Positions 43,490 to 54,369 of a DNA stretch of 64,000 nt are shown piece after piece. A program made the position numbers and the translations under genes. The notes beneath the pieces were generated by a model that saw only the letters and a program-made list of their open reading frames with translations, made no database searches and was not told where the DNA came from. This DNA comes from Pseudomicrostroma phylloplanum (lineage: Eukaryota; Basidiomycota; Exobasidiomycetes; Microstromatales): the NCBI GenBank assembly GCA_039545275.1, contig BCHS01000010.1, positions 558,001 to 622,000 on the forward strand. The letters run 5' to 3'. How positions within the stretch are numbered: the first letter of the stretch is position 1; the number at the start of each line of letters is the position of its first letter.

Positions 43490-45406
43490 TCACTTCTCAC
43501 TCGGCAGTACCTGGAAGGCGACTGTGGGGCCGCGCTCGATGTAGGCGGACTTGAGCGTGTAGCCCTTTGCCTGCGTGTCTGCGAAGACCAGCTGCGTGGG
43601 GGAAAGGGGTGGAGAGAAAGCCAGGAAATCCAGTCAGCTACCACTCGCACCATCACTCTCTTCCTCTCCTGCTCCTTGATGTTGTCACTCACTTTGGCGT
43701 AGATGGTAGCTCCAAGGAAAGGCGCCAGGTCCGTCCGGTCCTTGAACTCGACAAAGTAGTCGGGCGTCTTGAGTGCCCGCGCATTGCTCACCTGCTGTCC
43801 ATTGAATGCCAGTCCCGCACCCACATCGTCCACTCCCCCAGCACCTCCACCATTGGCAGCCATCATCCCTCCATTGCCATTGGCGGCGGAACTAGAGGCG
43901 ATGAATTTGGAGAGGGAAGAGACGATGTAGGTCGTCAGGCCGCGGAGTACCCGTGTTGGCTGGCCAGTGATGACGAGGAGCTCCCAGAGGGGCGCACGTC
44001 GCTCTGCCTCGAGGATGGAGTTGATGGAAGAGGAGATGACTTCGGGGAGTGAAGGGGTGGAGGTCCAGTCCACCTCGGCAGGAGCAGAGGGTGACGAGTC
44101 TGCGCTGGAGAGGCTAGGCGGCGACGCAAGAGACAGGAAGCGGCTGTCCACGGTAGTCAGTACGGTCGGTTCTGTCAGAGGTGTGACAGCCTTGTCCAGG
44201 GGAGACTTGGGTATCCTGAGAGAAGTATCCCGGAATTGGAAGGAGAGAAAGCCATTGCCATCGCCTGCCCCTGCAGTCGTGTTCCCATTTGCGGCAATCT
44301 CGGTAGGTGTCTGGATCTTCTCAGGCTCCTTGCCTTCTTCGATCAGAGCTCTGTTCTTCTTCTCCTGTGCTGCAATGGCTTCCTTCTCCTTCCCACTAGT
44401 CAAGGCGCCCAGCACATCGAAGTTGCCTTCGTCGTCGACATTGGCATTGGTGGCTTGCGGCCCATCGTCGCCTTCTCCGAGCGATACCTCGCCCTGCTTG
44501 AAGAGCTCCTCTGCGACTGCAAGTAGGAGCTGCGTCTCTTTGTCCGAGGTAGAAGCGGCAGATGTGGATGCTGCTCCCTCGGCAGTGGCCAGAAGGGACT
44601 GGACGAGCCGCCGATCCTGTCCGAGCTGGGAGGCCAGGTAGGCGATGCATTCCCTCAGTCCTACTTGACATCTGACGTTGCTTCCCAGCACAGGCAGAGC
44701 ATCCAACACGCACGAGGCGCTGCTCCCGCTCCACCCTACATCCACCACACATGCTCCTAGCTGACCCACTGCAAAGGTCGACACAAGCGAAGAGTCCACT
44801 ACGCAGAGGGCGGGGCAGTTGAGCTCTTCAAAGAAGATCTTGTGGATCTGCGCTGAGGTGTTGCGGTCGATGGCTTGAGGTGGGAGGGAGAGAAGGGTGA
44901 CGGACTGGTTTGTAGAGCGGATGACGGGGAGGGAGAAGAAGAGGAGGTGGTACCTATTGGCGGGAGAGGAAAGCGAAGTCGGTACGATCAACGTCTGATT
45001 TTGGCATCTCCCTGCTTTACAGATCAGATTTTACTCACCACAGCGCCTGCATACCGCCCCAATCCCTGATCTTCCCTCCCACCATGGGCCAGAACGCGTG
45101 CACGGGATCGTCCTGGTACCCCTCTGGATGCTGCAGCGCGTCCTCCAGGAAGTGACCCACAAGGTAGTCGGAAGGTCTCACTGGAGACAAGTATGGATCC
45201 TGTCCATTCAAAGCATCGGTACTGCCGCCATTCAGCGAAGCAACCTTGGCATTGTGAGCGCGGAGAGCCTGGATGTGGGAGCTCCTGAGTCCTACCTGGG
45301 CCGAGAGCTCAATGGAGGGTAGCCGGAGGGGCTCGTGGATACCGAAGCCAGCTCGGATGGTATGCGATCCATGGGCGATGACTACTGTACGAGCCTCACG
45401 AGCCAT
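43490..45406 (-). CDS. ARP9: Actin-related protein Arp9 (SWI/SNF and RSC remodeller subunit)
   Basis: Three exons: 45406-45039, 44953-43693 and 43591-43490, for 576 residues. The actin-like fold is visible: VVIAHGSHTIRAGFG at the N-terminus, LLFFSLPVIRSTNQSVTLLSL, IFFEELNCPALCVVDSSLVSTFAVGQLGACVVDVG (second phosphate-binding loop, degenerate), ELLVITGQPTRVLRGL and the C-terminal TPDYFVEFKDRTDLAPFLGATIYAKLVF..YIERGP. The PDYF.E...FLGA block and the GNFDVLGALTSGKEKE insert fit Arp9 rather than actin or Arp4. Arp9 pairs with Arp7/Arp42 on the HSA helix of Snf2/Sth1 and couples ATP use to remodelling. Two Ser/Asn/Gly-rich insertions lengthen it. It is divergent from the CDK gene, 278 bases apart. 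Confidence 0.85.
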
Positions 45407-45684
45407 GATTGATGACGATGAGGCGAGAAGAGGGAAGAGGAGCTCTGGAGGTTGGAATCGAGCGGAAGAGGGAGTGGGTTAGACCTGGACAGACACTGCT
45501 ATCCGCTTCCTCGACGCGAGAAGAAGTGCGGAGGCTGGTGCAGGCGACGACGAGCATCGGAACGGAAGGAAGCGGGAGTAGCCCAGCAGCCGAGCCGAGA
45601 AGTGTCCCTTTCCGCTTCCCACAGCTGCTGCAACTTCTCACCTTCCTGCCTGTATTGCACACCATAGGCAGCGCTATTCATCCC
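45407..45684. promoter_or_regulatory. Divergent promoter region between ARP9 and the CDK11-type kinase
   Basis: 278 bases between divergent ATG codons (45406 minus, 45685 plus). An in-frame ATG at 45412 would extend the kinase by 91 residues into this region; that extension lacks recognisable features and would nearly abut ARP9, so I placed the start at 45685. Confidence 0.45.
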
Positions 45685-47407
45685 ATGTCTGCGGCTTCCT
45701 CCTCTTCTGGTCGCTCGAAGAGGCTGCGGCTGAGCGAAGAAGCGGCGAGCGATGGTTTGGACGGAGAGCTGGCGGAAGCCCGAGCTAAAGCAGCTGCCAA
45801 GGCAAGTCTCGCCCGGCTGCAAGCTGCTCGGAAGGGAAACTCGCAGGAGCGTATCCACCAGTCTCCCAAGCCCGAGGAAGACGAAGATGAGAGCGGCAGG
45901 GCAGAGGCCAGGAGCGTCTCGGCTACAACTGGAGACGAAGATGCGGCTGAACAAGAGCATCTCAGGAGACAGCAGAACGGCGGAGAGGGCAGCTCGCGTC
46001 TGAGCGAACACCACGACCCAGTCCGGATACGGCCTCCCCGTCCTCCAGCCACTCGCGGGCCCATCCCTCCCCGCTCGGCTCACCCACCCATCACTTCTTG
46101 CTCCTCGGTATCAGACTACGAGAAGCTCAACCACATCGAGGAAGGCACCTACGGCGTCGTCTTCCGCGCCAGACACAAGGTGACGGGAGAAATCGTCGCG
46201 CTAAAGAAGCTCAAGATGGATCGGGAGACGAATGGATTTCCCATTACGAGTCTGAGGGAGATTCGGACATTGATGATGGCGCAGCATGAGAATGTCGTCA
46301 GAGTCAAAGAAGTCGTCGTGGGAGAAACATTGACTCAGTGAGTGCTAGCCGAGGTATAGGCGGGCGGATTACCCACTCGAGTTCACACAGCGAGCTGACT
46401 CTGTCCTTCTCCAAACTCCACAGGATCTTCATCGTCTTCGAGTTCGTCGAACACGACATCAAGACGCTCCTCACCGCAGGGGAAGTCCACTTCACCCTCT
46501 CCGAGATCAAGACGCTCCTGCATCAGCTACTAAGCGCCGTCTCCCTCCTGCACTCTCAATGGATCATCCACCGGGATCTCAAGACGTCCAATCTCCTGAT
46601 GAACAACCGCGGGCAGCTGAAGCTGGCCGACTTTGGTCTTGCAAGACTGTATGGAGACCCGCCCATGGACGATTATGGCGGGATGACCAGCCTGGTCGTC
46701 ACGTTGTGGTATCGCGCGCCCGAGCTGCTGCTGGGGGCAAAGGAGTACGATACGGCCATCGACATGTGGTCTGTCGGGTGCATCTTTGCCGAGTTTCTCA
46801 AGTCGGAGCCTTTGTTCACTGGAAAGAACGAGAGCGATCAGCTCTACCAGGTGAGTAGGGCGTCAGGAGCCAGAGGTAGAGTACGCACCGGACGCTCCGG
46901 CTGACAGACCTTCTCCTTGTACTCGTGCAGATCTTCTCCCTCCTCGGCCGCCCCACCTCCTCCTCCTACCCACCCCTCTCCACCCTCTCAACCTCAAGCA
47001 GCACCAGCAAGCTGCTCCGCACCAGCAGCTTCAGCTCCATTCAGCCATACAGCACTCTCCGTGCCTCCTTTCCCTTCCTAACAGCCCAAGGGCAGGACCT
47101 CCTCTCTCGCCTCCTCACCTATGATCCCCGCAGAAGGATCACAGCACAGCAGGCGCTGGAGCACCCTTGGTTCTCGGAAGCGCCGTTGGGGAAACATCCG
47201 GATTCGTTTGGGAGCTTCCCGAGCTGGGCGGCGGGGGAGAGGAAGAGGAAGGGAGGAGGTGCAGGAGAAGGGAAAGAGGGGACGCCTGATGCGCCTGGAG
47301 GTGGAGCGGATAGGAGGAGAAAGGGAGGCATTGATGGGACGGTGGGATCTGCTGGGAGTGCGGCAGAGACGATGGGACTTGTGACGGATTGGAGCGCTCT
47401 GCTCTAG
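45685..47407 (+). CDS. Cyclin-dependent kinase of the CDK11 (PITSLRE) type
   Basis: Three exons: 45685-46337, 46424-46850 and 46931-47407, for 518 residues. About 140 disordered, charged residues precede the kinase domain. Motifs: glycine loop [20 protein letters not shown] (catalytic Lys), cyclin-binding helix [22 protein letters not shown] (catalytic loop), ADFGLAR, and the activation segment [13 protein letters not shown] with the T-loop Thr. The C-lobe is complete ([39 protein letters not shown]). The PITSLRE helix and DIKTLL after the hinge fit CDK11 or CDK10. CDK11 with cyclin L phosphorylates SF3B1 and is needed for spliceosome activation in animals; S. pombe Cdk11 also acts on Mediator. 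The C-terminal tail is Gly/Lys-rich. The stop lies 73 bases from that of the convergent SAD1 gene. Confidence 0.87.
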
Positions 47408-47480
47408 TCGAATGCGATCTTCTCCCTGGCCGTTGACCTGTAGCAATGTATGTAATACTATTCACTATGCCTTTAACACA

Positions 47481-49907
47481 TCACACGCTCCCCGTTCCCT
47501 TCCTCCGCTTCCACACCTGGATGTACGTCTCACCCAGGAAGATCATCTGCCGATTGATACCCTCAACGATCAGATCCTGGATCTGGAACCACTTCTCTTC
47601 GGCCTTCTCTGCTTCCTCCACTTCCCCCTTCCCAACCGTAGCCCCAGATGAGGATGGGTTGATGGGTTCTCCTTCGAGACTGGTGTGCACCTGAGAGCGC
47701 CAGACAGAGTTCTCGCGGACTGTGCCTGGGGTGGCCTCGTGGGTGATATTGGCCACCATGTCGTATAGGGCCGAGAGAGGGGTCAGGGAGGGGTCGTCGA
47801 CGTCTACGGAGGTAAAAGAGAGAAAAGAGAGGAGAAATCAGCCTACCCGGTCTTGTGAGCCGTGCCCAAATTCCCTCTCATGTACTCACAGTCTCTCAGG
47901 TCTAAGCCCTTGATGGGGAAATTGACAATCGTCGGGTTCCTCTCCTCGACGAAATTGTTCTTCGTGAACCTTCTGAAATGCAGGATCACATACGGCGGCA
48001 GCTTTGTGATCTTGTATCTGCGGATCATGCCTCGGGCTTCTTGGAAGGAGACGCCGTCGTACTTTGCTAGGACTTGGGCAATGGAAACTTGAGGGATGAT
48101 ATTCTTCTCGACTACGTCTTGGAACACGGGGGGAGGAGGAAGGTCGATGGCCAGGAGGAAGAAGGGGGAGCGGTCGATCTTGATGTCTGCGCATGCGTGA
48201 GAGAGGGGGAGGGTGAGAATCAGAAACGGCCTTGCCATCCTCGGCGCGCCATCTCTACTCACCTCGGTCGATGTTGAACTTGGCATTGCCGTACTCGTCC
48301 TCTTGACCACCCTCCTTTCTCCCGTCTTGGTCCAAGCCATCCTCAACATCCATCTCGCCTTCTGCCTCGAGCCCAGTCCGGACAAAGACCTTCTGGCTCT
48401 CAATTCTTACTTCGCCCTGCAGGCACCTCGAGATGATGCTTGGCTTCTTCCTGCTACCTCCGTTGAGGTCCATGTGTATCTGGTTGAGCAGCCAGCCGAG
48501 CAGCTCCACAGGATCGCTCTGCTCCATGAGGCGAAACCTTCCCTTCGATGCGCTCGTCACCTCTTGCAGGAACTCGTGCGGGGAGACTTGAGCTTTGAAG
48601 GCGCGAGGATTCCAGATCTTCCTCAGCAGAGCTGCGAAGCGCCGTACGAGCTCAGACGAATTGGCCAGCGTGGGGTTGTATGCTACTCCGCCAGATCCTC
48701 TCGCAACAGTAGCGGATGTCGAGGTACTCTTTGCGCCCTGACCGTCGTTGTCGGGCCTGAGCGAGCCGGTGAGGAAGTAGTCTCGGAGTGGAGCGATGTG
48801 AGCTAGAGCCTGGATGACAACATTGACATAGTCGTTGCCGCCGATGTTGTTCAAGCCCAGATAGCCAGGGTAGTATGGTTTGCCTTGCAGGTCGAGGGAG
48901 GGCCGAGCATCAGGTGCATCAAGCTGCCTGATCTGTTTCGGCGTATATGTTGGCTGAAGGAGATAGACGATATCGTAAAGGGATGCAGAAGAGACTTGAT
49001 GTCCGTCTGGGAGAATGTATACCTGTGGGGAGGGAGGGAAGGGTGGCTGGTGAGCTTACTGCTGCACCGGTTAGGATTAGTCCTTCATCTTGTCTACTCA
49101 CGTTGGCTGTCTCGAGGTTCATATACACTCTGTGGCCATCGTTGATGGAGTGGAAGTAGGCGTAGGAGTTCTTTCCCCTGCCTTGGAAGTATTTGCCGCA
49201 CACGAGGCAGGTATACACGTTGATATTGGAGAGCGATACGCTGCAGAGCTTCTCGAAGTCGAAGTCCAGAACGTTGCGATTGATCTTTAGGTGGGATGAG
49301 GGAGGTAAGTTCGTCAATTCAACCTGTCTCGACGCAGCTTCTGGAGAAGCCCTTCTGGAGAAGCCCTTCTGATGCTACTCACTGTATCGAGGTACAAGTC
49401 TGTTACCTTCTCCTCTTCCTTTTGCCGGTCTTCCTTTGCGAGCCGCTCCCAGTATTCTGCATCCTGCACCTCTTCTTCATCTTCCCCTGCTCCTAACCCT
49501 GCTCCTATTAACGGCGGAGGGGGAGGGGCGCCTTCAAATGTGGGAGGCGGTGGCGGCGGAGGCTCTTCGTCGGTGGGCGGGGGAGGAAGGGGCAGATCAG
49601 TGGGAGGCGGAGGAGGTGGGGGTGCGAGGCCATCTTCCTCGGGTGCAGCAGGCGGAGCAGCAGGAGGAGACGGCGGCGGCGGCAGGTCTGAAGGCACTGG
49701 CGGCAGCGGAGGGGCTTCGCCGTCTGCAACAAGCGCTATGGTGGCTTCTTCACTCTTGCGAGCCTTCTTAGCTGGCCGACCATTACTGCTGGTGGCCGTG
49801 GCCTGCTCCAGAGAGGATGAAGGATCAGAAGCGCCGGCAGGGGGGAATACCTGATCGGCCGGTGCCTCTTGCGCGGCCTTTGCCGCCCGCGTCCTACGAG
49901 GAGGCAT
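47481..49907 (-). CDS. SAD1: Tri-snRNP protein Sad1/USP39, catalytically inactive ubiquitin-specific protease fold
   Basis: Five exons: 49907-49383, 49284-49102, 49022-48263, 48186-47890 and 47803-47481, for 695 residues. The N-terminus has a basic PRRTRAAKAAQ stretch and a long poly-proline region (P runs near residues 80-150). A ZnF-UBP domain follows (CSVSLSNINVYTCLVCGKYFQGRG..SYAYFHSINDGHRVYMNLET). The USP domain begins GYLGLNNIGGNDYVNVVIQALAHI: the residue where active USPs have the nucleophilic Cys is Asp (about residue 300), as in known Sad1/USP39. The rest matches the family (DPVELLGWLLNQIH, LPPYVILHFRRFTKNNFVEERNPTIVNFP, EKWFQIQDLIVEGINRQMIFLGETYIQVWKRR). Sad1 helps hold the U4/U6.U5 tri-snRNP during pre-mRNA splicing. 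Convergent with the CDK11-type gene and divergent from RDS3. Confidence 0.94.
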
Positions 49908-50350
49908 TGTGGGATGCTGGTACGGATCCTCGTCAAAGTTGGCGTAGGGGAACGGAGAGCAGCTAAGTGCTATGGGATGATGATGGTGTTGATGCTGATC
50001 AGGAGCGCAAGAATGCGAAGAAGTGGATTCTTGGGATTGGCTCTGCGTCTCTCCACACGCCCCGCCTCGCGCTTCCGCTTCCGCTCCTGCTGCATCCAAG
50101 ACTTCCTTCTCACTTCCGCTTCTTCCTACTCGATTCCTCGTATCACCTTCGTCGTGCCCATCACTAGAATCTTCTCTGGTAACTCTTCCTCGCAGCCCGT
50201 AGACCTCTCAGCAAGCGGTAGTGCTTCTGCTGTAGCTCAGATCCGTCCAAATTTGTCGGCCGCTCAGAACGTTTGACTCAGCGGCAGTGGCGGCAGCCTT
50301 GAACGCGAATTAGAGCCAGGAAAGCGTCAAGCTCAGTCTATCGAGAGACC
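49908..50350. promoter_or_regulatory. Divergent promoter region between SAD1 and RDS3
   Basis: 443 bases lie between the two divergent starts of two splicing genes, so a shared regulatory region is likely (inference). It contains short GCTTCCGCTTCC-type repeats at about 50,070-50,125. No factor site was identified. Confidence 0.45.
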
Positions 50351-51002
50351 ATGTCAAAGTGAGTCGTTGCCACCGGGCTATCATGCATAGTGAAACAAAC
50401 GCTGACAGCACTCTCACCCCATCTTCTCCTCCTCTCCCCCCTTCTTCTTGCGTTACAGACATCACCCAGATCTGATCCTATGTAGGAAGCTGCCGGGAAT
50501 CGCAATCGGCAGGCTGTGCGAGAAGTGCGATGGTAAATGGTGAGTGGTCATGGAGAATACCTAGAAGGTGCTGCTGAGAGGAAGTGAAGCTAACCTTCGC
50601 CAACCCTTCTCTGCTTCCTCCCCCCGTCTTGATCGTCCCGCCTCCCCTTGCTTCCTTCGGTCCCTCAGCCCCATCTGCGACTCCTACGTGCGCCCCCAAA
50701 CGCTCGTCCGCATCTGCGAAGAATGCAACTTCGGCTCCTACGGCGGACGCTGCATTGTCTGTGGCTCAAACGGTATCTCTGACGCCTACTACTGTGCGGA
50801 GTGCGTGCGGTTAGAGAAGGACAGGGATGGATGTCCAAAGGTGGTGAATCTGGGAGCGAGCAGGACGGATCTGTTCTATCTGAGGAAGAAGAACCAGCAG
50901 TCGTGAGTACAAGCGAGCAGATGAGGCGAAGGTGAGGCGTACATCGAAGCTGACACTCTGAGATCGTTCCGCCGCATATCCCGCAGGTTTCAAAGAGGAT
51001 AG
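50351..51002 (+). CDS. RDS3: SF3b subunit Rds3/PHF5A
   Basis: Four exons: 50351-50358 (8 nt), 50459-50539, 50669-50902 and 50987-51002, for 112 residues, the usual family length. The sequence is near-canonical: [36 protein letters not shown], then [44 protein letters not shown] and DLFYLRKK. The many CxxC pairs bind three zinc ions in a trefoil knot. Rds3/PHF5A contacts SF3B1 and helps form the branch-site adenosine pocket of the U2 snRNP. The tiny first and last coding exons (8 and 16 nt) leave most of the protein in two exons, and the codons Lys3, Cys31 and a Ser near the end are split by introns. Confidence 0.95.
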
Positions 51003-51504
51003 CATCATCACTTCAACTGTCCTCTGCATACCACTCTCGGCCTCCTTGTACATCTGATCTTCCCACTTCGCAATCTCATCGTCATCTCATCGGTCATCCC
51101 ATCTCAGCCTCACTGCGGGAGAACAGTAAAGCGAGGAAGTGATCAGCGAACTGTCCCGATCTCCGTGTCTGCGAGCAAGGCGGAAGCTGAGTGGGGCGTA
51201 GAGAGTGGCCTAGCAGCAAGCAGAGCAGGAAGAGGAGAGGAAAGTGGAGGTGATTGAACATTCTCTGGTCTGGATGATCTGTTTCGATCGGTGAGAAGAT
51301 GGGAGGGCGATGGATGAGGTACTGATGGGTTCTGCTGCGCGATGAGGGAAGGAGAAGGGAGGGTTGAACAAAGACGAGAGGCTGATAAAGGCAGTCAGCG
51401 CTCCTTCCCCTCCTCAGACCATCCACTTCTTCCTTGACACACTTGCAAGGACTACCATTGCAGACTCAGATTCACTCTCACACACGTCTTCAAAAGTACA
51501 CATC
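51003..51504. other. Intergenic region between RDS3 and the SR-like gene
   Basis: 502 bases holding the RDS3 3' UTR and the next promoter. No gene is recognised. Confidence 0.4.
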
Positions 51505-52581
51505 ATGTCTATGCCACCACCACCTCTTCCGATGACACCCAAGCGCAGCTCTGCCCAACGAGCAGCGTCGGTTCGCCCAGAAGGCCACTTTTCACCACCG
51601 CCAATCAATGTAGACACCTTCTCGCCTCGTCGTGCTTCGGTCCCCCCTCAACCGGTCGCATCTCCTCCAAGCCTGGGAGATGTTCTGCTCAACACTCCTC
51701 GCAGGATCAAGACCGAGGTCGTGGAGCAAACCCTCCGCCCCTCTACACCCTCACCCTCGCGCCCTCGGGTCACTCCCTCGCCCTCCCCTTCGCCCTCAAG
51801 GCGTCGTCGTCGCTCACCCTCAGTTCCTCAGACCTCAACTCTGGATCGAGCGATCTCTCGCTCTCGTCTGTCACCTTCACCTCGCCGCTTCAAGTCACCA
51901 AGCTTTCTTCCTCGTCGGAGCGTCAGCCGCTCCTTGTCGGTCTCACCTCGCTCTCTACGAGCTGGGACCGCTCCTGTCTCGCCCTTCTCTGCCGCCGGCA
52001 GGAGCAGGGTCATCAGAGCGTCTGCAACTCCCTCGCCTCAAGGCCTCCGTCTTTCGACTTCTTCTCCCCTTCCAGTACAGCGCGGCTCAGTCACCCCTGT
52101 CCTCCCTCCGGCAGCCCCTGTGGAGACTCTGCCCCCTCTCCGAGAGCCCACACCTGCTCATCTTGTCGACCGGAACAGGGGCCGTCTGCCCTCAAACACC
52201 CCCGGCCCTGTCATCCTGGACTCCTCCTCTTCCTCCTCCTCCGGCAGCGACAGCGAGATGGAAATTTTGCCCGCCCCGGTCACCTTTGCGGCTTCGCGCT
52301 CTCGCTCCCTTTCCCTCGTCCCCCCTTCAACTGCTGGCACCAGCACCTCGATGCGGCGGGAGCTCGCAGAGGAGGACAACCACCAGTGTACGATTGAGGT
52401 ACACGTGGTTGTCAAAGGGCCGAATGGGGACTCGATCGCTCGAGTCTCATACCAGAGACAGGCGCACCTTGGCCCTCAAAGGTGTTTCAACTCGCGTCAG
52501 AACGAGGTTCTTGACCGAGAAGCGCCGAAGACGGCGAGGCGTCTGGAGCATGAGCTGCGCAAAGTGAGGAGGCAAGGGTAG
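51505..52581 (+). CDS. Hypothetical low-complexity Ser/Pro/Arg-rich protein
   Basis: A single exon from ATG 51505 gives 358 residues; a second ATG at 51511 is possible. Residues 1-280 are almost entirely Ser, Pro, Arg and Thr with many SPR, SRS and TPS motifs (for example PSPSPSPSRRRRRSPS and RSVSRSLSVSPRS), like SR-type or CDK-substrate nuclear proteins. A Ser run (seven S) and an acidic SDSEMEILP follow. The only structured-looking part is the C-terminal 60 residues (NHQCTIEVHVVVKGPNGDSIARVSYQRQAH, then a basic tail). No family is recognised. The frame's length in a GC-rich repeat-prone context could partly be compositional, but codon periodicity and a clean start favour a gene. Confidence 0.55.
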   Translation: MSMPPPPLPMTPKRSSAQRAASVRPEGHFSPPPINVDTFSPRRASVPPQPVASPPSLGDVLLNTPRRIKTEVVEQTLRPSTPSPSRPRVTPSPSPSPSRRRRRSPSVPQTSTLDRAISRSRLSPSPRRFKSPSFLPRRSVSRSLSVSPRSLRAGTAPVSPFSAAGRSRVIRASATPSPQGLRLSTSSPLPVQRGSVTPVLPPAAPVETLPPLREPTPAHLVDRNRGRLPSNTPGPVILDSSSSSSSGSDSEMEILPAPVTFAASRSRSLSLVPPSTAGTSTSMRRELAEEDNHQCTIEVHVVVKGPNGDSIARVSYQRQAHLGPQRCFNSRQNEVLDREAPKTARRLEHELRKVRRQG

Positions 52582-53436
52582 GGAAATTGAGCGGGGCGGG
52601 GGAGTCTGAGTGGGTAAAGGGGCGAACATCAGTTAGGGGAGGGCGCGGAGATCGTTGTGTGTCCTCATTGTCATCTGTATCACGACCTCAATTGAAAGCT
52701 TTCTCACTCCTTTTCGAGAGGAACGGTGCTTGTGCCTCCTCTTCCGGCTGCAATATTGTCAGCACAGCCTGCGTCACGTCGAAGAATCGTAACGCTCTGA
52801 ACTGAGTGCGGCGTAATCCAAACTTCTGAGGCTTCCAATCTGAGAGGCAAGCTTCAGCACTGCGTGCTACAGCTTGACGAGCCAGCCTTCCCTGGCGGCT
52901 GCGCACCGATACCGAGTCAAAAGAGCCCCGCTCACGCGCGAGTGGACAGGAGCGGACAGCATCCACCGTTCGAGTTGAGCAAGCGCTACGAACCTACTAA
53001 CATCCTGACTCACGTAGGGCCATCGACATCAGCACCAGCTCTGCTCCCCATTCCACCTGCCCGATCCAACGTGCGGAACGAGCATCCAGGTGATCGGGCC
53101 CCTGCACCCTCCTCGTGGCTGGCGCCCCTTCCTGCACGTTCTGACACTCCGTGGCTTGGCCCTTTTTCAGTCTCTCGGCCAAAGTGCAAGGGAGCAAGAG
53201 GAGAGAGTGTTTCTGATTGGCTGCGAAAATTTGGCGCAAAGACGGCATTGGAGAGTGGGAAGTGGGGCGAGGTGCAGCTGATGAAGCGGAGTGGGGAGTG
53301 AAATTTGGGTGGCATTGAGAGTGCACTGACAGAGCGAGGTGGTGAGATGGAGCAAGGGAGGAGGGTGCACCTTTGCGTATTGCAGCGCTCTTGAAGATTG
53401 TGATGAAGAGAGCTAGGGTGGCGGCGATAGTGGTGG
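52582..53436. other. Gene-free interval
   Basis: 855 bases. Several short frames overlap on both strands but none shows protein-like character or splice support. This is where conserved, recognisable genes end. Confidence 0.4.
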
Positions 53437-53869
53437 CTATACGGCTTTGGCGCAATCGATCTTGAGGTGACGAGACGCAAGTCTGCGGGAGCTCTCAAGT
53501 ACCGGCCTTCGTCTCCCTAGTAGCGATCAGGCGGGACGACTCGTCAGCTCCGCATCACAGAAGACGGCATTATCACTGGACTCACATCTCGTCGGCGATG
53601 ATCTCAAGAAAACGTGCTTCGTGATCGTCCAACTGATCTAGAGTCTTCTGAATCCCTGCAATGTCCTCCTCGATGAGCTCCAACTCAGCCTTGCTCGCAG
53701 CAATATCGCCCGTGAGAGATTGGAGATCGCTGAGGAAGCGCTTGAAGGTATTCTGGAGATTGGTGAACTCAATGCGCTGTCTTCGGATGTAGGCGAGGCC
53801 CTGCTCTACGGTCTGGGGAGGAGGCTCGTTCGCGCAGAGGACGAAAGTGGTACAGAAGAAGTCCTCCAT
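53437..53869 (-). CDS. Small coiled-coil protein, unknown
   Basis: Two exons, 53869-53586 and 53482-53437, give 109 residues with a GTGAGT donor and CGCAG acceptor. The N-terminus is MEDFFCTTFVLCANEPPP. Residues about 20-95 form a continuous predicted coiled coil (LAYIRRQRIEFTNLQNTFKR; DIAASKAELELIEEDIAGIQ; DQLDDHEARFLEIIADE). The family is not recognised. Its heptad pattern resembles the product of the gene at 54,370-54,927 (EQ near the start, EEI/EEV in the centre, a final LE-x-I-x-D), so the two could be diverged paralogues, which is inference from eye alignment. Small kinetochore or motor-adaptor subunits have this look, but no match is claimed. Confidence 0.5.
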
Positions 53870-54369
53870 TGTGGGCAGAGAGGAGCTGCAATCGTTCGTG
53901 TTGAAAGGTTGAGGAGCGTATGGAAGGCGTTCAACAGAGCAGACCGAAGATACGGAGGGCTGCGCTCTGACTGCTGTAAGGTGTAACGCTGACTGGTGTG
54001 CGCAAACGGCGGCAGTGATACAGTAAGGAGTGTACTCGTCGTAGGAAGATGACCCTGTCCGTCAACGGGCTGTGAGACGGAACGGGTTGTGATGGTAGAG
54101 AGGAGAAACGGGCGAGTGTTTTGATTGCTCTTTGGAAAGGCTCGGGGGCGAGCGGACACGGAAGACCAGACCACAAAGCAACGGAACTCTGCCCCATTGC
54201 TCTGCAGCTCCTTCATCCAGCTCAGATCTCTCAGTCGTGATGTGACAGGCGAGGTCATGCTATCTGATTCACGGGCCTCGATGCACATCATGACGAAATC
54301 TATCTCATTTGCATCACAAGTCTACGTCTACGTCTCTGCCTTGTACCTGCACCTTTCACCCTCGTCAAC
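53870..54369. other. Spacer between the two small coiled-coil genes
   Basis: 500 bases with no recognisable gene; presumed promoter of the 53,437-53,869 gene. Confidence 0.35.

Noticed and set aside
49436..49771. Plus-strand frames over the proline-rich part of SAD1
   Set aside because: They are Gly/Glu-rich complements of the poly-proline coding region on the minus strand.
53010..53498. Minus-strand frame of 162 residues downstream of the small coiled-coil gene
   Set aside because: His/Pro/Ser-rich with no domain; it overlaps the well-supported short last exon in another frame.
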